DNA from: Sphagnum compactum
Lineage: Eukaryota > Bryophyta > Sphagnopsida > Sphagnales
Direction of reading: 5' to 3'
Length of the DNA stretch: 64,000 nucleotides
Assembly: GCA_965153455.1 (NCBI GenBank)
Contig: OZ234503.1
Span: forward strand, 8,710,157-8,774,156
This document shows, piece by piece, positions 1 through 10,446 of the stretch (positions are counted from its first letter, which is position 1; every line of letters starts with the position of its first letter). Both the position numbers and the translations under genes were made by a program. Under the pieces are notes generated by a model. It was not told the DNA's origin. It worked only from the letters and a program-made list of their open reading frames with translations, and ran no database searches.

Positions 1-1960
1 TTATTGCTTCTGTCAGGAGGAATGTGGATTATTGACGATAGTTGAGGCGTGAAGTGACATCTCAAAACTCTGGAGGCAGCCAGGAATATGAACTGCAGGC
101 GATTGTTTTTATGCGCCATGGCATGGAGCTCATTCTGTCTTCTCAGAAGCCAAAGTGAACTGTGCAACTGCTTTGAGCAGTAGGCAAGCATGTTTGTCAA
201 GTTCCTACCCAGTTGGAGGGAGCATAGTGGAGACTATTTTTTGAATTTGAATGCTGTAGCTAAATTTGATTTTTATAATTAGTAGGTGATTAGGATTCTT
301 GCTTCAACATGTGTTTTGCTCATAATCCGAGAATAGTTGCACAATGTTTCTCCAGTGGGTTTTGTGGTTGGTTGTGCTGCCATGTATTCTGCCACCAGTT
401 CCAGACAAATTTGGAATCTCCCTTTTGGTGCAATTTTGACCTGATGTTATTTTGCCTTGCTAGCATGTCTACCTATTTGAGATGTTCTGACTTTGAAAGG
501 TGTGTGTGCTGTGCAAGCAAAGGCTTTTTGAAGGGTGATCAGTGGTCCTGAATGCTTTTGTGGCCTGAGAATGGACATGATAAATATTCTAGTTTGTTTT
601 CTGCGAGCGACATCAGTTTGCCAGTTTGATCTGGTGAAATCATGTCCCCTTGTTGAGTGAGCCATTGTTTAATCTGTTGAGAAAAGAAGCTAAGCTAGTG
701 CTGTGAATCAAGCTACAAATTAAACAAGACCACCTTGGCATAAAGCAGCAAGGTGACTTCTTTCTTAGTGTGCACTTCAAATGACTGGACAGTCAATGTT
801 GTAGTATGCAGAGGTTTAGGGAAACTTTATTGATTGATGAATGATGATTTTCAAGTTTTGTTTTGTTCTCATTGAACCATAAGCAAGACACTACCTCCCT
901 CCTAATGAGCACTGTGCAGTGTGGCACTGTTCTGTGACATTATGACTTGCTTGACCATAATTTTAGCTTAAATGAAAAGAGCAGTGTTGGAAAATATGTA
1001 GATGGTATTTTTTCTCACTCTCCTGAGAGGTGGGTTTGAAATTGTGACGGCAGAATTTGCACCTGGTAGAACAGGCAGAACCGTGCAGGGCACTAAAAGA
1101 CAAGCCCAGATGAGCCACACCATAGGCTCTGCCCATCTCCAACAGGCTGTATTCAACATCTGTGATTGTATTGTCAACATATATGTATTTGCATTTGTGC
1201 TGATATCATATCACCTCTTGTCTGCACAAAGAGTTATAGGTATCTTGGACAGACAGATCAGGATTTGGTCTGAGGAATGACAAATTATGCTTTACTTTCC
1301 TCTGTGGTTGAGAATTTGAAGAGCAATTGTTCTTGAGTCTTCTGAATTTTCTTTGCAACATCTACAGAATTATCTTCAATCTGTGGAAAAGAATCAGGTC
1401 AACTATTTGGGGTGCACGGTTGGACTTTTAGGGGGTGAGGGGGCACACAGTTTAGAAAGGGTTGAAGGGGAGAGGTTGGGAACCCCTCAAAATGCGATTT
1501 TATACCGCACACTTCATACTATTACTGTCCCTAAAAGTTTGAAGGATTTGCCCAGGCATTCCTACAATTGAGGTCCAGCCATTGAGCTACCACCCTACCC
1601 TCCAAATATTCCTGGGATCTCAAATCCAGGAATGGCTCTTGGTGGTGACTTTATCCTTTCACAATCCATGAAAAGTCAGGTTGATTATAGTTGGTCAATG
1701 ATGAGAAAACATGTGTTAAGACAAACACCAATTAATTATTGATTGTAGACCACTATCCTGTTCCTTGGCAATCAACTAGGAATAAAATCAGCAAGAAATG
1801 AATTCCCGTACATACATGGAATGTAATGCTTCAACTGCTCATCACCCTCACTTTTTGCCTCCAACAGTAAGTCATCAATTGTAAAAGACTCATACAATGT
1901 GCCTGATTAGAATTATGCAAATTGCAGATTTTGAGGCCAGTTTGCTGATCTAACACTAGA
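1..1960. other. Gene-free left edge, possibly the 3' end of an upstream gene
   Basis: I find no supportable gene here. All three forward frames reach a stop within the first 51 bases, so any upstream plus-strand exon would end at the very edge of the window. The composition is less AT-rich than the central desert and lacks obvious repeats until about 1.4 kb, which would fit an untranslated 3' region. Short ORFs such as the 80-codon frame at 309-551 are cysteine- and phenylalanine-rich and show no domain, so they are treated as chance. A tRNA-related segment inside this stretch is listed separately. Confidence 0.3.
1490..1612 (-). repeat. Possible tRNA-derived SINE head
   Basis: On the minus strand the segment reads GGTAGCTCAATGGCTGG, which fits the RNA polymerase III box A consensus (TRGYNNARNGG). 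About 50 bases further on, CCTTCAAAC resembles a decayed box B (GGTTCAAAC). The two boxes are spaced as in tRNA genes, but no acceptor or anticodon stem can be folded convincingly. A tRNA-derived SINE relic is therefore more likely than a functional tRNA. A similar box-A-like string (TAGCTCAAGAGG, minus strand) occurs near 6575. Confidence is low because no target duplication or A-rich tail was found. Confidence 0.3.
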
Positions 1961-2129
1961 AACCTTCCAAAGGGTTAATGGTTTACTTAGCATTTGTGTG
2001 CATGTATTTTGTGATTACTAGGCACAAAACTAAAGCCGCAACTGCAATGTTTGAACTCCCATTAGATTTTCTGGGGAGATTGGATGTTATGCTATCTCGA
2101 AGGCAAGTACAAAAAGGAAATCATTTTAC

Positions 2130-4207
2130 CTATGCTAGTATGGCTAGAATGTCAGATGCCCTCAATACCACATACTGAAAACCATCTTTGTTCTTGAACT
2201 CATTGCCTGCATACTTTGAGTACAACACTTGATTACCTGATGAAATGTCCAGGGGCTTCCTCTCTCCATCTTCACCATATGTACCAGGACCTGTGGCAAT
2301 CACTGTTCCTATCACAGGTTTCTCCTTGGCACTTTCTGTCAATAGAATACCACCAGCTGTCTTAGATTCAGCCTCACTGACCTGAATGAGAATGCGGTCA
2401 TTCAAAGGCTGCAGCTCCTTGATATCATCACCAGACAAAAGGCCCACCAAATCATCTTCCTTCAACAGCAAGTGACTTTCACCATTGAACTCAACCTCTG
2501 TGCCTGCATACTTGGAGTAAACAACCTTAGCTCCAGACTTCACAGAAACCTCCAATTTCTTGTCACCAACAGTCCTTCCATCTCCCACAGCAACAACTTC
2601 ACCACCTGGAGAAAACAAATGAACAAATTGCTGTTGTGAAACAAAACTCCTTTTGCACAACATACATCCTACATCGCTTTGCCTGCTTCAACTTTGCTAT
2701 CAACTTCTGAATGAGAAAATGCTGCATTACTACTAAGATAGGCCACCCATTTTCACAACAGGGGATTTTGTGGCATTGATGTGACAAAAAAAAAGAAACG
2801 AAATCAGTTCCAATCACCCCTTACAACATATGTGAGCACCTGAGACTTCAACCTCAAACTGAGTCAGGGGACCTCCTTCCCATGAGCTCTGAAAAGAATG
2901 GATATTTCCTTATAGTAAACCAAACAAAATGATAAACCCAGCTCGCAGAAAAAACACAAAGTCATGTCTCCATTACATAATCTACTGTCACCAGTTGGTC
3001 AACCTTGCAGCTTCTATTTGTCTCAAAGTTTGCAGTCACCAGGAGTTTTGCCTCTTGATGCTTAGCCTAACCATCACAAACCAAAATGGTCACATGTGAC
3101 CATTACACCTAAGACATAGGAATTCCCAAAAAATGTCCTTGCATGTAGCTTACACAAAGGGTTTTGCCTCTGGGATGCTCAGCCTAAACATCACAAAGGC
3201 ATCTTCTCAAGTAAAAATAGCCACTGGTAATGCTAGAAGTTCAGATAAGACTGAGGACTCTCCAAACATGTCTTTATGTGCTAACTCTACCAACTGCAAT
3301 GCAAGAAAACTCAGGAAAATGCATACCCTAGATAGCTAACAATTAGCAGTGAAAATGCAAAGTGTAAAGGCACCAGACAACAGTAATGCCATGTACTTAT
3401 TTGGCAATGACTTCACCCAGAGCAGATGTCAAAGGCTAGGTTAGGGGACAGGGAAAAAATTCAAAACAAGCCAGAGAATGAGCCAGGAAAATCTACATGC
3501 ATTTCAAACAAAGAACTGGTTAAGACAAAATTCCAGCACCATGTTTTGCAGCAGGAGAAAAGAAGGAGATTAGATAAGAGCTATAAACATGATGATGGAG
3601 GAGAAGTCATGAAATACACTTGTTCAGGATGTGACTTGCATCTGCTGACCAAAGCATCTGTACAGGAGACTCTGCAGAATACTTCCAGCACATCCTCAAA
3701 CTAAGGAAGCAAAGTGGGGGATAGGTATGGCCAATAACCACGACCAATTGACAGATAAGGAAGCATGGAGATTAAGACACAACAAAATGCATCTGTTCCG
3801 ACTGAATGGCACATACTAGTTTGAGGTTGACATTAGAAAGCAAGATGACATCGAAACAAAAGGAGGCAGATAATAATACCTTGCGGTTTAGTCTGAGCAG
3901 TGCTGGGAAGGAGAATCCCTCCAGCCGATTTCTCCTCCACACTCTGAATCTTGACCAGAATGCGATCCCCTAATGGCTTCAAGGTTGTATATGTCGGCGC
4001 CACAGTCGTTGCAGCTCTTATCGTAAAAAAACTGCGTGAAGAAGAAGAAGGAGAAGACGACGAGGCAGCAGGAATGAATGCGTACATGGAACCACCAGCA
4101 GATTGTACACAGCTACTATTCATGGGCCTCAGACCTTGAAATGACGCCATTTTGGACTGCAAGATCACTGCCAATCCCAACTGCGCTGCAGTCGCCAGAG
4201 CTGCCAT
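2130..4207 (-). CDS. CPN20: Plastid 20-kDa co-chaperonin (CPN20/CPN21, tandem GroES domains)
   Basis: The protein caps and opens the Cpn60 folding chamber in plastids and helps fold imported and plastid-made proteins. Exon 1 is 4207-3880 and exon 2 is 2605-2130 (stop TAG). The 1274-bp intron has a GT donor after CAAG and an AG acceptor after TTTTCTCC, and splicing restores the conserved [15 protein letters not shown]. The product is 267 residues. Residues 1 to about 65 are rich in Ser, Ala and basic residues and look like a chloroplast transit peptide. GroES domain 1 spans about 70-163 and domain 2 about 172-267. Each has a mobile loop (KSAGGILLP at 93-101, KTAGGILLT at 191-199) and a YSKYAG motif (139-144, 238-243). 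Two GroES repeats in one chain are diagnostic of plant CPN20. An upstream in-frame start exists only as a non-ATG codon, so the ATG at 4207 (MAALATAAQ) was chosen. The length matches the family and no defects are seen. Confidence 0.93.
2606..3879 (-). other. CPN20 intron
   Basis: This is the single intron of CPN20, phase 1, splitting the second glycine codon of KPQGG. The donor reads CAAG/GTATTA and the acceptor TTCTCCAG/GTGGTG on the minus strand. It lies immediately after the first mobile loop region, not between the two GroES domains. Small ORFs inside it (for example 3133-3339 and 3426-3704 on the plus strand) have no recognisable domain and are considered chance. No transposon ends were seen within it. 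Confidence 0.85.
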
Positions 4208-4311
4208 TCTCGTCCACAAATCTGCTCCGAGAGGGGAAAAGAAAAAACTGCGGATTCTGTCTGCGTCAGAAAACAAACGAGCGACAGGAAATTTGCGAGG
4301 AAAAAGAAAGC

Positions 4312-4342
4312 TAGGGTTTGAAGCTTCCGAGAGTTAGGGTTT
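4312..4342 (-). promoter_or_regulatory. Two telo-box motifs upstream of CPN20
   Basis: The motif AAACCCTA occurs twice on the minus strand (4319-4312 and 4342-4335), 105-135 bases upstream of the CPN20 start codon. Telo-boxes at this distance are known near transcription starts of plant housekeeping and translation-related genes. No clear TATA box sits at the right distance further upstream; an AT-rich TAAATATATA stretch near 4490 is the best candidate. The assignment as a regulatory site is inference from motif and position. Confidence 0.45.
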
Positions 4343-4439
4343 GGAGGTTCTTTGCACAGTCACTCTCTGGAAAGTTCTGTTCTGGAACCGTTGTTCAGGA
4401 ACTTAGAAATTCTGAGGATAATGTTCCAATGTATGTTAA

Positions 4440-5222
4440 AAGTTAAAAGCCAGTTGCATAACGCAAATTCAACACTAATTATTTAGGTATATATTTACAA
4501 AGAAAGTTCGTGAAAAAAAATCTAATGTGATTGAAAATCAAGACATTTCAGATCTTTACTTTTGAAAAACTGATGTATATATATGTTTTTCTTTTCCAAT
4601 TCTTAGAAAATTGAAACTTGTGTGTAACTCAATTCAACATTAAATAAATAAATAAATACGAAGACAAATTGTGAAACAGAAATCTGAAAAATCTGGATCA
4701 ATGTTCTTATTGTGTTACCAAATTATTAATGTATTTTTTTTTAAAAAGCTGCACAACCAATTTCAACACCAATATCTTTTATGTAAAATACTCCGTGTGT
4801 TCTGTGGCAGTGCAAATGGAGGGTGCGTTATATGATATAATGCATCATCAGGAGCTAGCGGGCATTTTCGAAATGCCAACATTACTATTTTATTTTATTT
4901 AGGCTTCGCGCTGCTGTGCACGACCAGTGACGACTAACTATTTTATTTATTATTTATTTTCTCATATGGTTTTCAATAATTCATCATTATTTATGTCAAT
5001 GTCAATTTTAAGTTAAATTAATATACATTTCAAGGACATGAAAAGACACATGTTAATTTATTTTTTCATATCCATGGTGGATAGGGAAAAAAAAGTGAGA
5101 TAATTATAAAATAAGATTGGAATCAAGACATTTGAGATCTTTGGTTTTGAAAAACTGATTTCAATGTTTTTTTCTTCCAAATTTTCAAAAATTTAAACTT
5201 GTGTGTAACCCAATCCAACATT
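4440..5222. repeat. Degenerate dispersed direct repeat in the CPN20-upstream region
   Basis: A block of about 105 bases starting AATCAAGACATTTCAGATCT (4536-4641) recurs at 5120-5222 in the same orientation with scattered substitutions and small gaps. Both copies end near TGTGTAACYCAATYCAACATT. Partial, more diverged echoes of the CAATTTCAACACYAAT segment occur near 4463 and 4758. The region is AT-rich with an AAATA microsatellite near 4643-4660. It is likely an old repeat with no coding capacity. Confidence 0.5.
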
Positions 5223-5247
5223 TGAATTCCCCATATCCGGATCTATC

Positions 5248-5269
5248 TTGGAGAGAGAGAGAGAGAGAG
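5248..5269. repeat. (GA)n microsatellite
   Basis: An uninterrupted run of about ten GA dinucleotides follows CTTGGA. It is a simple sequence repeat of the kind common near plant gene starts. No gene start could be tied to it, although exon-like sequence begins about 135 bases downstream. Confidence 0.8.
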
Positions 5270-5404
5270 TGGATGTTCAGTGCTGAATGCATTGTAAGAC
5301 ACAAGTATCCAATCCTCCAACAGTTTAGAATAGAATTTTGGTTGGTTAGAGAATTTTTCAACATCTCCACAATTGTTCAAATTTGTGAGGGCTATGGTTT
5401 TGCA

Positions 5405-5470
5405 GGCAGTGGATCTTGAAGGCTTGGATATGGAGCTTGACCTTACCGATCTTGGAACCATAAACCCTGT
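5405..5470 (+). CDS. Exon-like block A of an unidentified gene or pseudogene
   Basis: TTTTGCAG immediately precedes an open segment reading AVDLEGLDMELDLTDLGTIN-P. It ends at CCT followed by GTATGTG, a good plant donor. The block is phase 0 at its 3' edge, and the next credible acceptor-led block (6213) also opens in phase 0, so the two would join cleanly. Composition and splice-site quality are gene-like, but I do not recognise the protein. No first or last exon could be placed. It could be a small real gene upstream of oligoribonuclease or a decayed fragment. Confidence 0.3.
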
Positions 5471-6212
5471 ATGTGCTGCACTCCTCAGGCGTGTTACAAA
5501 GATGCTTGACTACTGTTGTCACTAAGCACAACAGTGCTATAAACCCTAAAACCACTTGAAATATACTATAATTTGCAATCTCATCTAAAACTTTGTTTCA
5601 ACCTCTGGATTTCAGGAGTAGCAACAAGTTGTGAAACTTGGAGGTAATAATGGCCATGTGTAGTAACAGTACATTGCTATACCTGATTTGAGGCACATGG
5701 GTGTGCAATTGTTGGTTCAATTTGCCTCATTCATGATGTCCCCGAACCTTGAATAGAAGACTAGTTGATTTTTACTCCACCATGCTATAAGCCAATCTGC
5801 CAAGCATCAATTTTGCTAGCACTTGGCCTGCTCACTCTGTCTTGCATTTTTAGCACGAGAATTATTTTTTGCAAGCTTAGTTTTGTGCACCCAAAACCCA
5901 ATTCAATTGTGAACAAAGTTCCAAAAATCCATGAGCATTTCAATAATCTTTGTTGCCAGAACTGCAATTTCAAATGGTGCTTATTAGTCACCGTCTCTCA
6001 AATCCTGTCATGTGGAGAGATAAGTTGTCTTGCACCTCCATCTGGCTTGTCAATGACCATTGAGACATTGTTCATGTTTGAGAGCCAACTGTCCATGACA
6101 AAAGCTTTGTGTGCATGGCACACCAGTAGTTCATGTTCACAAGAATCCATAGGATTTACTTCTGATTTTAGTGATCTCTCACTCTTTTGGTGGTAATTGT
6201 GTGAATGATCTA

Positions 6213-6370
6213 CAGGCCCATCAGAAGGAGTTTAAAACTCTGGCTGGACTCTGCGTCTCCCCTCTCGAACCTGATGCTGATTGTACAAGGAAGCTCATTG
6301 CTTTGGCTTCAATGATTTTGCAGAATCAAGAACACTTTTTGACTCTTCTACAAATCCTGCTACCTTGTGT
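6213..6370 (+). CDS. Exon-like block B of the same unidentified gene or pseudogene
   Basis: After the acceptor GATCTACAG the frame reads AHQKEFKTLAGLCVSPLEPD and continues ADCTRKLIALASMILQNQEH. It is a helical, leucine-rich segment with balanced charge, unlike the chance ORFs nearby. A possible donor (CTTGT/GTAACC) lies at about 6370. In-phase continuation from block A is the main support for a gene. I do not recognise the family and see no transposon motif. An unidentified short plant protein or pseudogene are equally possible. Confidence 0.3.
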
Positions 6371-6529
6371 AACCACCAACTGTTTCCAACCTTCTCACAT
6401 GAGATGAAACCCTGTGTTGTAGGCTATCCCTGCAGCATTACAGTTCCTGGGACTCCCAAAAACTCCTCATAGTTTACTACATCAAAGCTCCATTTTTATT
6501 GCACCATAACCTGATGATGTAAACACTCT

Positions 6530-6600
6530 GGATTTCCATACAAGAAGAACTTCATGAGGGAAATTGGCAATCGAACCTCTTGAGCTACAGTGCACACACT
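6530..6600 (-). repeat. tRNA-like box A segment, possible SINE fragment
   Basis: The minus strand reads TGTAGCTCAAGAGGTTCGAT, which matches a polymerase III box A and runs directly into a GGTTCGAT string resembling a box B. The boxes are too close for a tRNA gene, so this looks like a rearranged tRNA-derived repeat or chance. It is listed because the window holds a second, better-spaced example near 1.5 kb. Confidence 0.2.
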
Positions 6601-6633
6601 AGAAAGCCTGAAAGCTCCAATCCTGCTGATGTT

Positions 6634-6642
6634 AAACCCTAA
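6634..6642 (+). promoter_or_regulatory. Telo-box upstream of oligoribonuclease
   Basis: AAACCCTAA lies about 490 bases upstream of the chosen ATG. A second copy, AAACCCTA, lies at 7100-7107 just before the start codon. The pairing of telo-boxes with a housekeeping RNA-turnover gene parallels the CPN20 promoter in this window. Function is inferred from motif and position only. Confidence 0.35.
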
Positions 6643-6915
6643 TCACAAAACAGCAAAGGAGGGTTGGAAGTCCTGTTGTTGTTGTTGTTGGAGGGTTTGT
6701 TTCTAGTTTCCGGGTCTACTAGGTTCTCTACTTCTTCCCCAGGAGTTTGTGACTTCCTTGTATTGGAGTCTTTGTTAGAAGAGTGAGTTTTCCTCGATGG
6801 GATGGGATCCGCTGCTATGCTCTTGTTCTTGATTAGATTTCTGCAAGCTTTCTTTACTTCGCAAGATTTGCAGCTCTGTGGGAATTTTTGCTGTTCAGAT
6901 TTGTGGAGTTCAACA

Positions 6916-6962
6916 ATTCATCTCCTTGCTGGTGTGTGCAGCACACAAGCAAGGAGATGAAT
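6916..6962. other. Near-perfect 47-base hairpin upstream of oligoribonuclease
   Basis: The arms 6916-6930 and 6948-6962 (ATTCATCTCCTTGCT and its exact complement) pair over 15 bp. After two unpaired Gs (6931-6932), a second 7-bp stem follows (6933-6939 with 6941-6947) around a single-base apex. Allowing for a realistic loop, the stem is about 20 bp with one 2-base bulge. It lies about 165 bases before the oligoribonuclease ATG. It ends 6 bases before a strong donor-like AAG/GTGAGA (6969), so it probably sits in the transcribed leader. Confidence 0.7.
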
Positions 6963-7125
6963 ATGAAGGTGAGAATATGAAACTGGAGAGGCTTTTCTTC
7001 TCTTGCAAACCTGCAGCAATAATGGATTTGAAGATAATCCAAGGCACTTGCTAGCTAGGTCATCTTTTACAACTGATTCCTCCTTCTTCAAACATGCTCA
7101 AACCCTAGAGTTCCTTTGCAGAGTG

Positions 7126-7905
7126 ATGGAAAAGCTGCAGAACTATTTTGCAGCACTGTCTGTGTTAGAAGATGAGGAAGAAGTGGAGGGGAGGCAGGAG
7201 GAAATAGGGAAAGAAGCGGTGGCTGAGAGAAGTTCAGTAAAGAAAACAGGGCATGGATCCAAGAGTGGAAGGGATGATGGCAGTGGTGGAAAGAGACAGA
7301 AGGACTCAGGAACAGAGAAGGAGGAAGGAGGTGAGAAAGCTTCAGGCACGTCCCCTTTAAGGATGCCTCTTGTGTGGATTGATCTAGAAATGACTGGACT
7401 GGATCTGGAGAAGGACAGAGTGCTGGAGATTGCATGCATTGTAACAGATGGGAGACTAGGGAATATCATTGAGGGGCCAGACTTGATCATCAAGCAGGCA
7501 GAGGTGGTCCTGGCAGGCATGGGAGAATGGTGCCAAGAACATCACACTGCCAGTGGTCTGGTGGAGGGCGTGCGGAAAAGCACTCTGACAGAAAGTGAAG
7601 CTGAGCAGCAGGTTCTGGAGTTTGTGCAGAAGCACACTGGCCATGCGCAACCCTTGTTAGCAGGGAACTCTGTATACATGGACCTTATGTTTTTGAGGAA
7701 GTACATGCCAACTTTGGCTGCACGGTTCTCTCATGTGCTTGTGGATGTGAGCAGTGTGCGTGCTCTCTGTGTGCGATGGTATCCCAAGGATGCAGAGAGA
7801 GCACCTGGAAAGAAACAGCGGCACCGAGCTCTTGATGACATCAAGGAGAGCATAGAGGAACTCAAATATTTGCGGAAAGCTATCTTTAGGCAACCTCAGA
7901 GATGA
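7126..7905 (+). CDS. ORN: Oligoribonuclease (DEDDh 3'-5' exonuclease, Orn/REXO2 family)
   Basis: The enzyme degrades 2-5-nt RNA to mononucleotides; plant and animal homologues work mainly in mitochondria. The 259-residue product has its exonuclease domain from about residue 80 to the end. The DEDDh residues are visible: Asp86 and Glu88 in WIDLEMTGLD, Asp186 in AGNSVYMDLMF, His233 and Asp238 in HRALDD. GNSVYMD, VDVSSV and IEELKYLRK are also typical of the family. The first 78 residues are Glu/Lys/Ser/Gly-rich, low in complexity and mostly acidic, not an obvious targeting peptide. The start is the first in-frame ATG after a stop at 6970-6972. The frame is open but ATG-less from 6973, and TTCCTTTGCAG at 7111-7121 is a good acceptor. 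A leader intron (donor 6969) or an upstream targeting exon is therefore possible. The whole domain lies in one exon. Confidence 0.9.
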   Translation: MEKLQNYFAALSVLEDEEEVEGRQEEIGKEAVAERSSVKKTGHGSKSGRDDGSGGKRQKDSGTEKEEGGEKASGTSPLRMPLVWIDLEMTGLDLEKDRVLEIACIVTDGRLGNIIEGPDLIIKQAEVVLAGMGEWCQEHHTASGLVEGVRKSTLTESEAEQQVLEFVQKHTGHAQPLLAGNSVYMDLMFLRKYMPTLAARFSHVLVDVSSVRALCVRWYPKDAERAPGKKQRHRALDDIKESIEELKYLRKAIFRQPQR

Positions 7906-8457
7906 CACTCATTTTGCTGGACATAATCCTTCATGATTTTTTGTGGGGTTAATCCTCCCCATTCTTTGCACTACTGATTGTGCAAGATTCAGGTGGCAGA
8001 AGTCAAAAAGGATTTCTGGAGCTTCTAAAGCATGGTGATACAGTGGATTCAGACACACCTAATCAGCAGAAGGTGTGTATAATGTGCATTCTCTCAGATT
8101 AGACATGGTTTCTGCCAGATATCTTCTTAGAGGTTTGAGATATTGTGATTTTTGTGAAGAAAGAAGAATGATGTAAGTCTGCCAATCAAGTGCGGATTGA
8201 GTGTCTCTCATGCACCATTGGCCAATGTTTGTGAAGAGCTTTCTAAGCCTGTCAGTGTCCTCAGTGCACAGCTGCCTTAGAGCACTTGAAGCAATATGTA
8301 TTTCCTTACAGCAAAAGATCATGCTGGTGACTGTATCCATGAATTTCATAAGTGGATTGCTAGGAACATTGGTTTTGCTTCAGCCCTCAAGACACTGGAC
8401 TCAGTTTAGATATGCCTTCTTGCTCCTCTCTGTTTAAGATTCATGATTTTGGTTGAA
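7906..8457 (+). other. Probable oligoribonuclease 3' untranslated and flanking region
   Basis: No coding signal is visible after the stop codon. The base composition stays gene-like for about 500 bases, then a trinucleotide repeat begins. I could not place a poly(A) signal with confidence. Confidence 0.35.
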
Positions 8458-8490
8458 AGAAGAAGAAGAAGAAGAAGAAGAAGAAGAAGA
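8458..8490. repeat. (AGA)11 microsatellite
   Basis: Eleven perfect AGA units in a row. The surrounding sequence has no ORF worth reporting, so this is not a coding poly-Arg or poly-Lys tract. Confidence 0.9.
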
Positions 8491-10343
8491 TTGCAACATT
8501 GATTTTGATAAATCTTCCCCGTGGTGATTCAAAGATTGGAGCTACCACATTTGTTTTCCCCTCACCATCTTCTTTGAATGAAGGTTGGACATTTGGATCT
8601 AAGAAGTATGTACTCCAGAGCTTGGTCATTGTCACTTTGGAAAGTCTGAATTGCATACTGGTTCTCATCTCAAGAACTAATTGTCAGAGTGATAGGAAAG
8701 GACTTCATACAACAAGCAGGGATGTTTCTCTATCAGGATTGTGCAGGTAAGATTGTAGCATAACTTCTAGGTGACAATCCATGGAACGTGCAATTTTGCA
8801 AGTCAATTTATGTGCAAGTGCTCCCAAATCTTCACCTAAGTTGCTTTATGCTCAGTAAGGTCCTTAGATGAGGGTGTAACCAGAATGTGGGCACCACCTT
8901 GGCTGCTGCCTCAGGTGGTACCCTTATTCTAGTAATGCCCTCAACCTTGCGCCTTACCTACCACATAAGTCATCACTTAGGAGTCTGTACAGTTTACATC
9001 TTGGCAAAACTTTGAACCCATTGCATTTGGTCCAAACAAAAGAAGGGGGGGTTGCACCACATTGAGGTGCAAGGTGGGACTTGACTTTGGTTTTACCAAT
9101 GACCTTCAACAACTCTATAATAGTTGGTGTTTTCAGAACTTTTGCTCCCATTATGAGACTCAAGGGTTATACATTGTTTAGTTTTCAGACATCTAGATTC
9201 TAACTTGCCAGCTAGTTCACAAGAGTGGCAAAACATATGTGCACCGAGTTTTTGTTGTCATTTCAGAGCCAACACATTGGTAGCCAATGGCATATATCAC
9301 CAAAAAAACTTTAAAACCCCTACAGAAATATTCACATTCAACTTACCTCTGTCCCAAGGCTTTGGAAACCTTGAAGCAACCATGGACTAAATTGTTCCAC
9401 CAAATTTTCGATGTAAGTACATCAACTACCCAAATTGTAAGGAGCTTGTTTCCATTCTCAATTGCAAGGCAAACTATTTACCAACACTATGGTATAAAAG
9501 TAAACACTAATGGAATTAAATGTAAGTTTCTTTTTATGAAAATGTTGAAATAACATATTTATACATAATAATTAAATTAACAAATAGACTCAAATCTTTG
9601 TTAGGAGTGTTGGTTTAGCCACTCAATTAATTTTCATTATGTTAGTGTTAAGTTGAGTTTGTATAATTAATTGTGTTTGTTTTAGCTTGAAATTGGTTCA
9701 TGTGTGGATGGGGTTCAAGTTTTTTAATGGTTGGGATATAAGTCAAAGTTGTGAGTTCTCAAATCACTTTTCATGAAATTTTTAAACACAAAACGTCTTT
9801 TAAAAAAAAAAAATTTTTAAAAATTATGCAATTGTTTTTACACATGATTTTGTGTTATTTTTCATTTTACGTTTTTAAGCTTAGATTCTTGTTTGTTTGC
9901 AAGTGAAACATATTTTGATTTGGAAATGATACATCATTAAGGTCATTTTTGTCATTTGTGAGGTGTGTTTGTAGACATTGATAGTTGTAAGCATCAACAT
10001 AACGCACAACACCCCATGCAAATATTGCAACAACCAAAAACAAAATTTACAATCCAATTAAAATGTTGGATAAAACCCAGTAATATGTGTCTCCCATCCA
10101 CAAATTCTACCTCTCATAAACATGAAGCAAAGGTTATTGAAAACTTAAACACACATAGATCATGAGGCATAGGTAGGCTTCTTAGAAATACTCCTAGGCT
10201 CAAAAAAGAGAACTTGTACTTATGAATAGGCATAATTTCCCTCACACCTAAGGGGTCGGCATAATATCCTTCGTAGGGATATTCCTAAATGTAAGGTACT
10301 TTCCAAATACATTATGGAATTCCTTAGAGTGTTTAATGTGTAA
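8491..10343. other. Intergenic, nothing recognised
   Basis: An AT-rich stretch without a gene. Short frames (83 codons or fewer) carry no domain. A homopolymer-flanked A/T tract occurs near 9800-9830. No transposon end was identified. Confidence 0.4.
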
Positions 10344-10446
10344 GGTAATGCCCTTAGAGCAGGGTGTTCTCGAAGTAAATGCTCTTGGCTCTAGCTTGAC
10401 CAAGGGGCATTTACTTTCCTAATGCCTTGCTCCAAGGACATTTGCC
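10344..10446. other. Long imperfect fold-back (possible miRNA-like precursor or foldback element)
   Basis: AAGTAAATGC-TCTTGG (10373-10388) pairs with CCAAGGGGCATTTACTT (10400-10416) across an 11-base loop. The pairing continues outward: GGTAATGCCCTTAGAGCAGG on the left matches the complement of CCTTGCTCCAAGGACATTTG-CC on the right with only scattered mismatches. The total is about 45 paired positions in 103 bases. The size and shape are those of a small plant pri-miRNA hairpin or a short MITE. I do not recognise a known miRNA in either arm. Confidence 0.5.

Noticed and set aside
309-551. 80-codon Cys/Phe-rich frame
   Set aside because: No domain, splice context or composition supports it, and an overlapping minus-strand frame of similar length exists.
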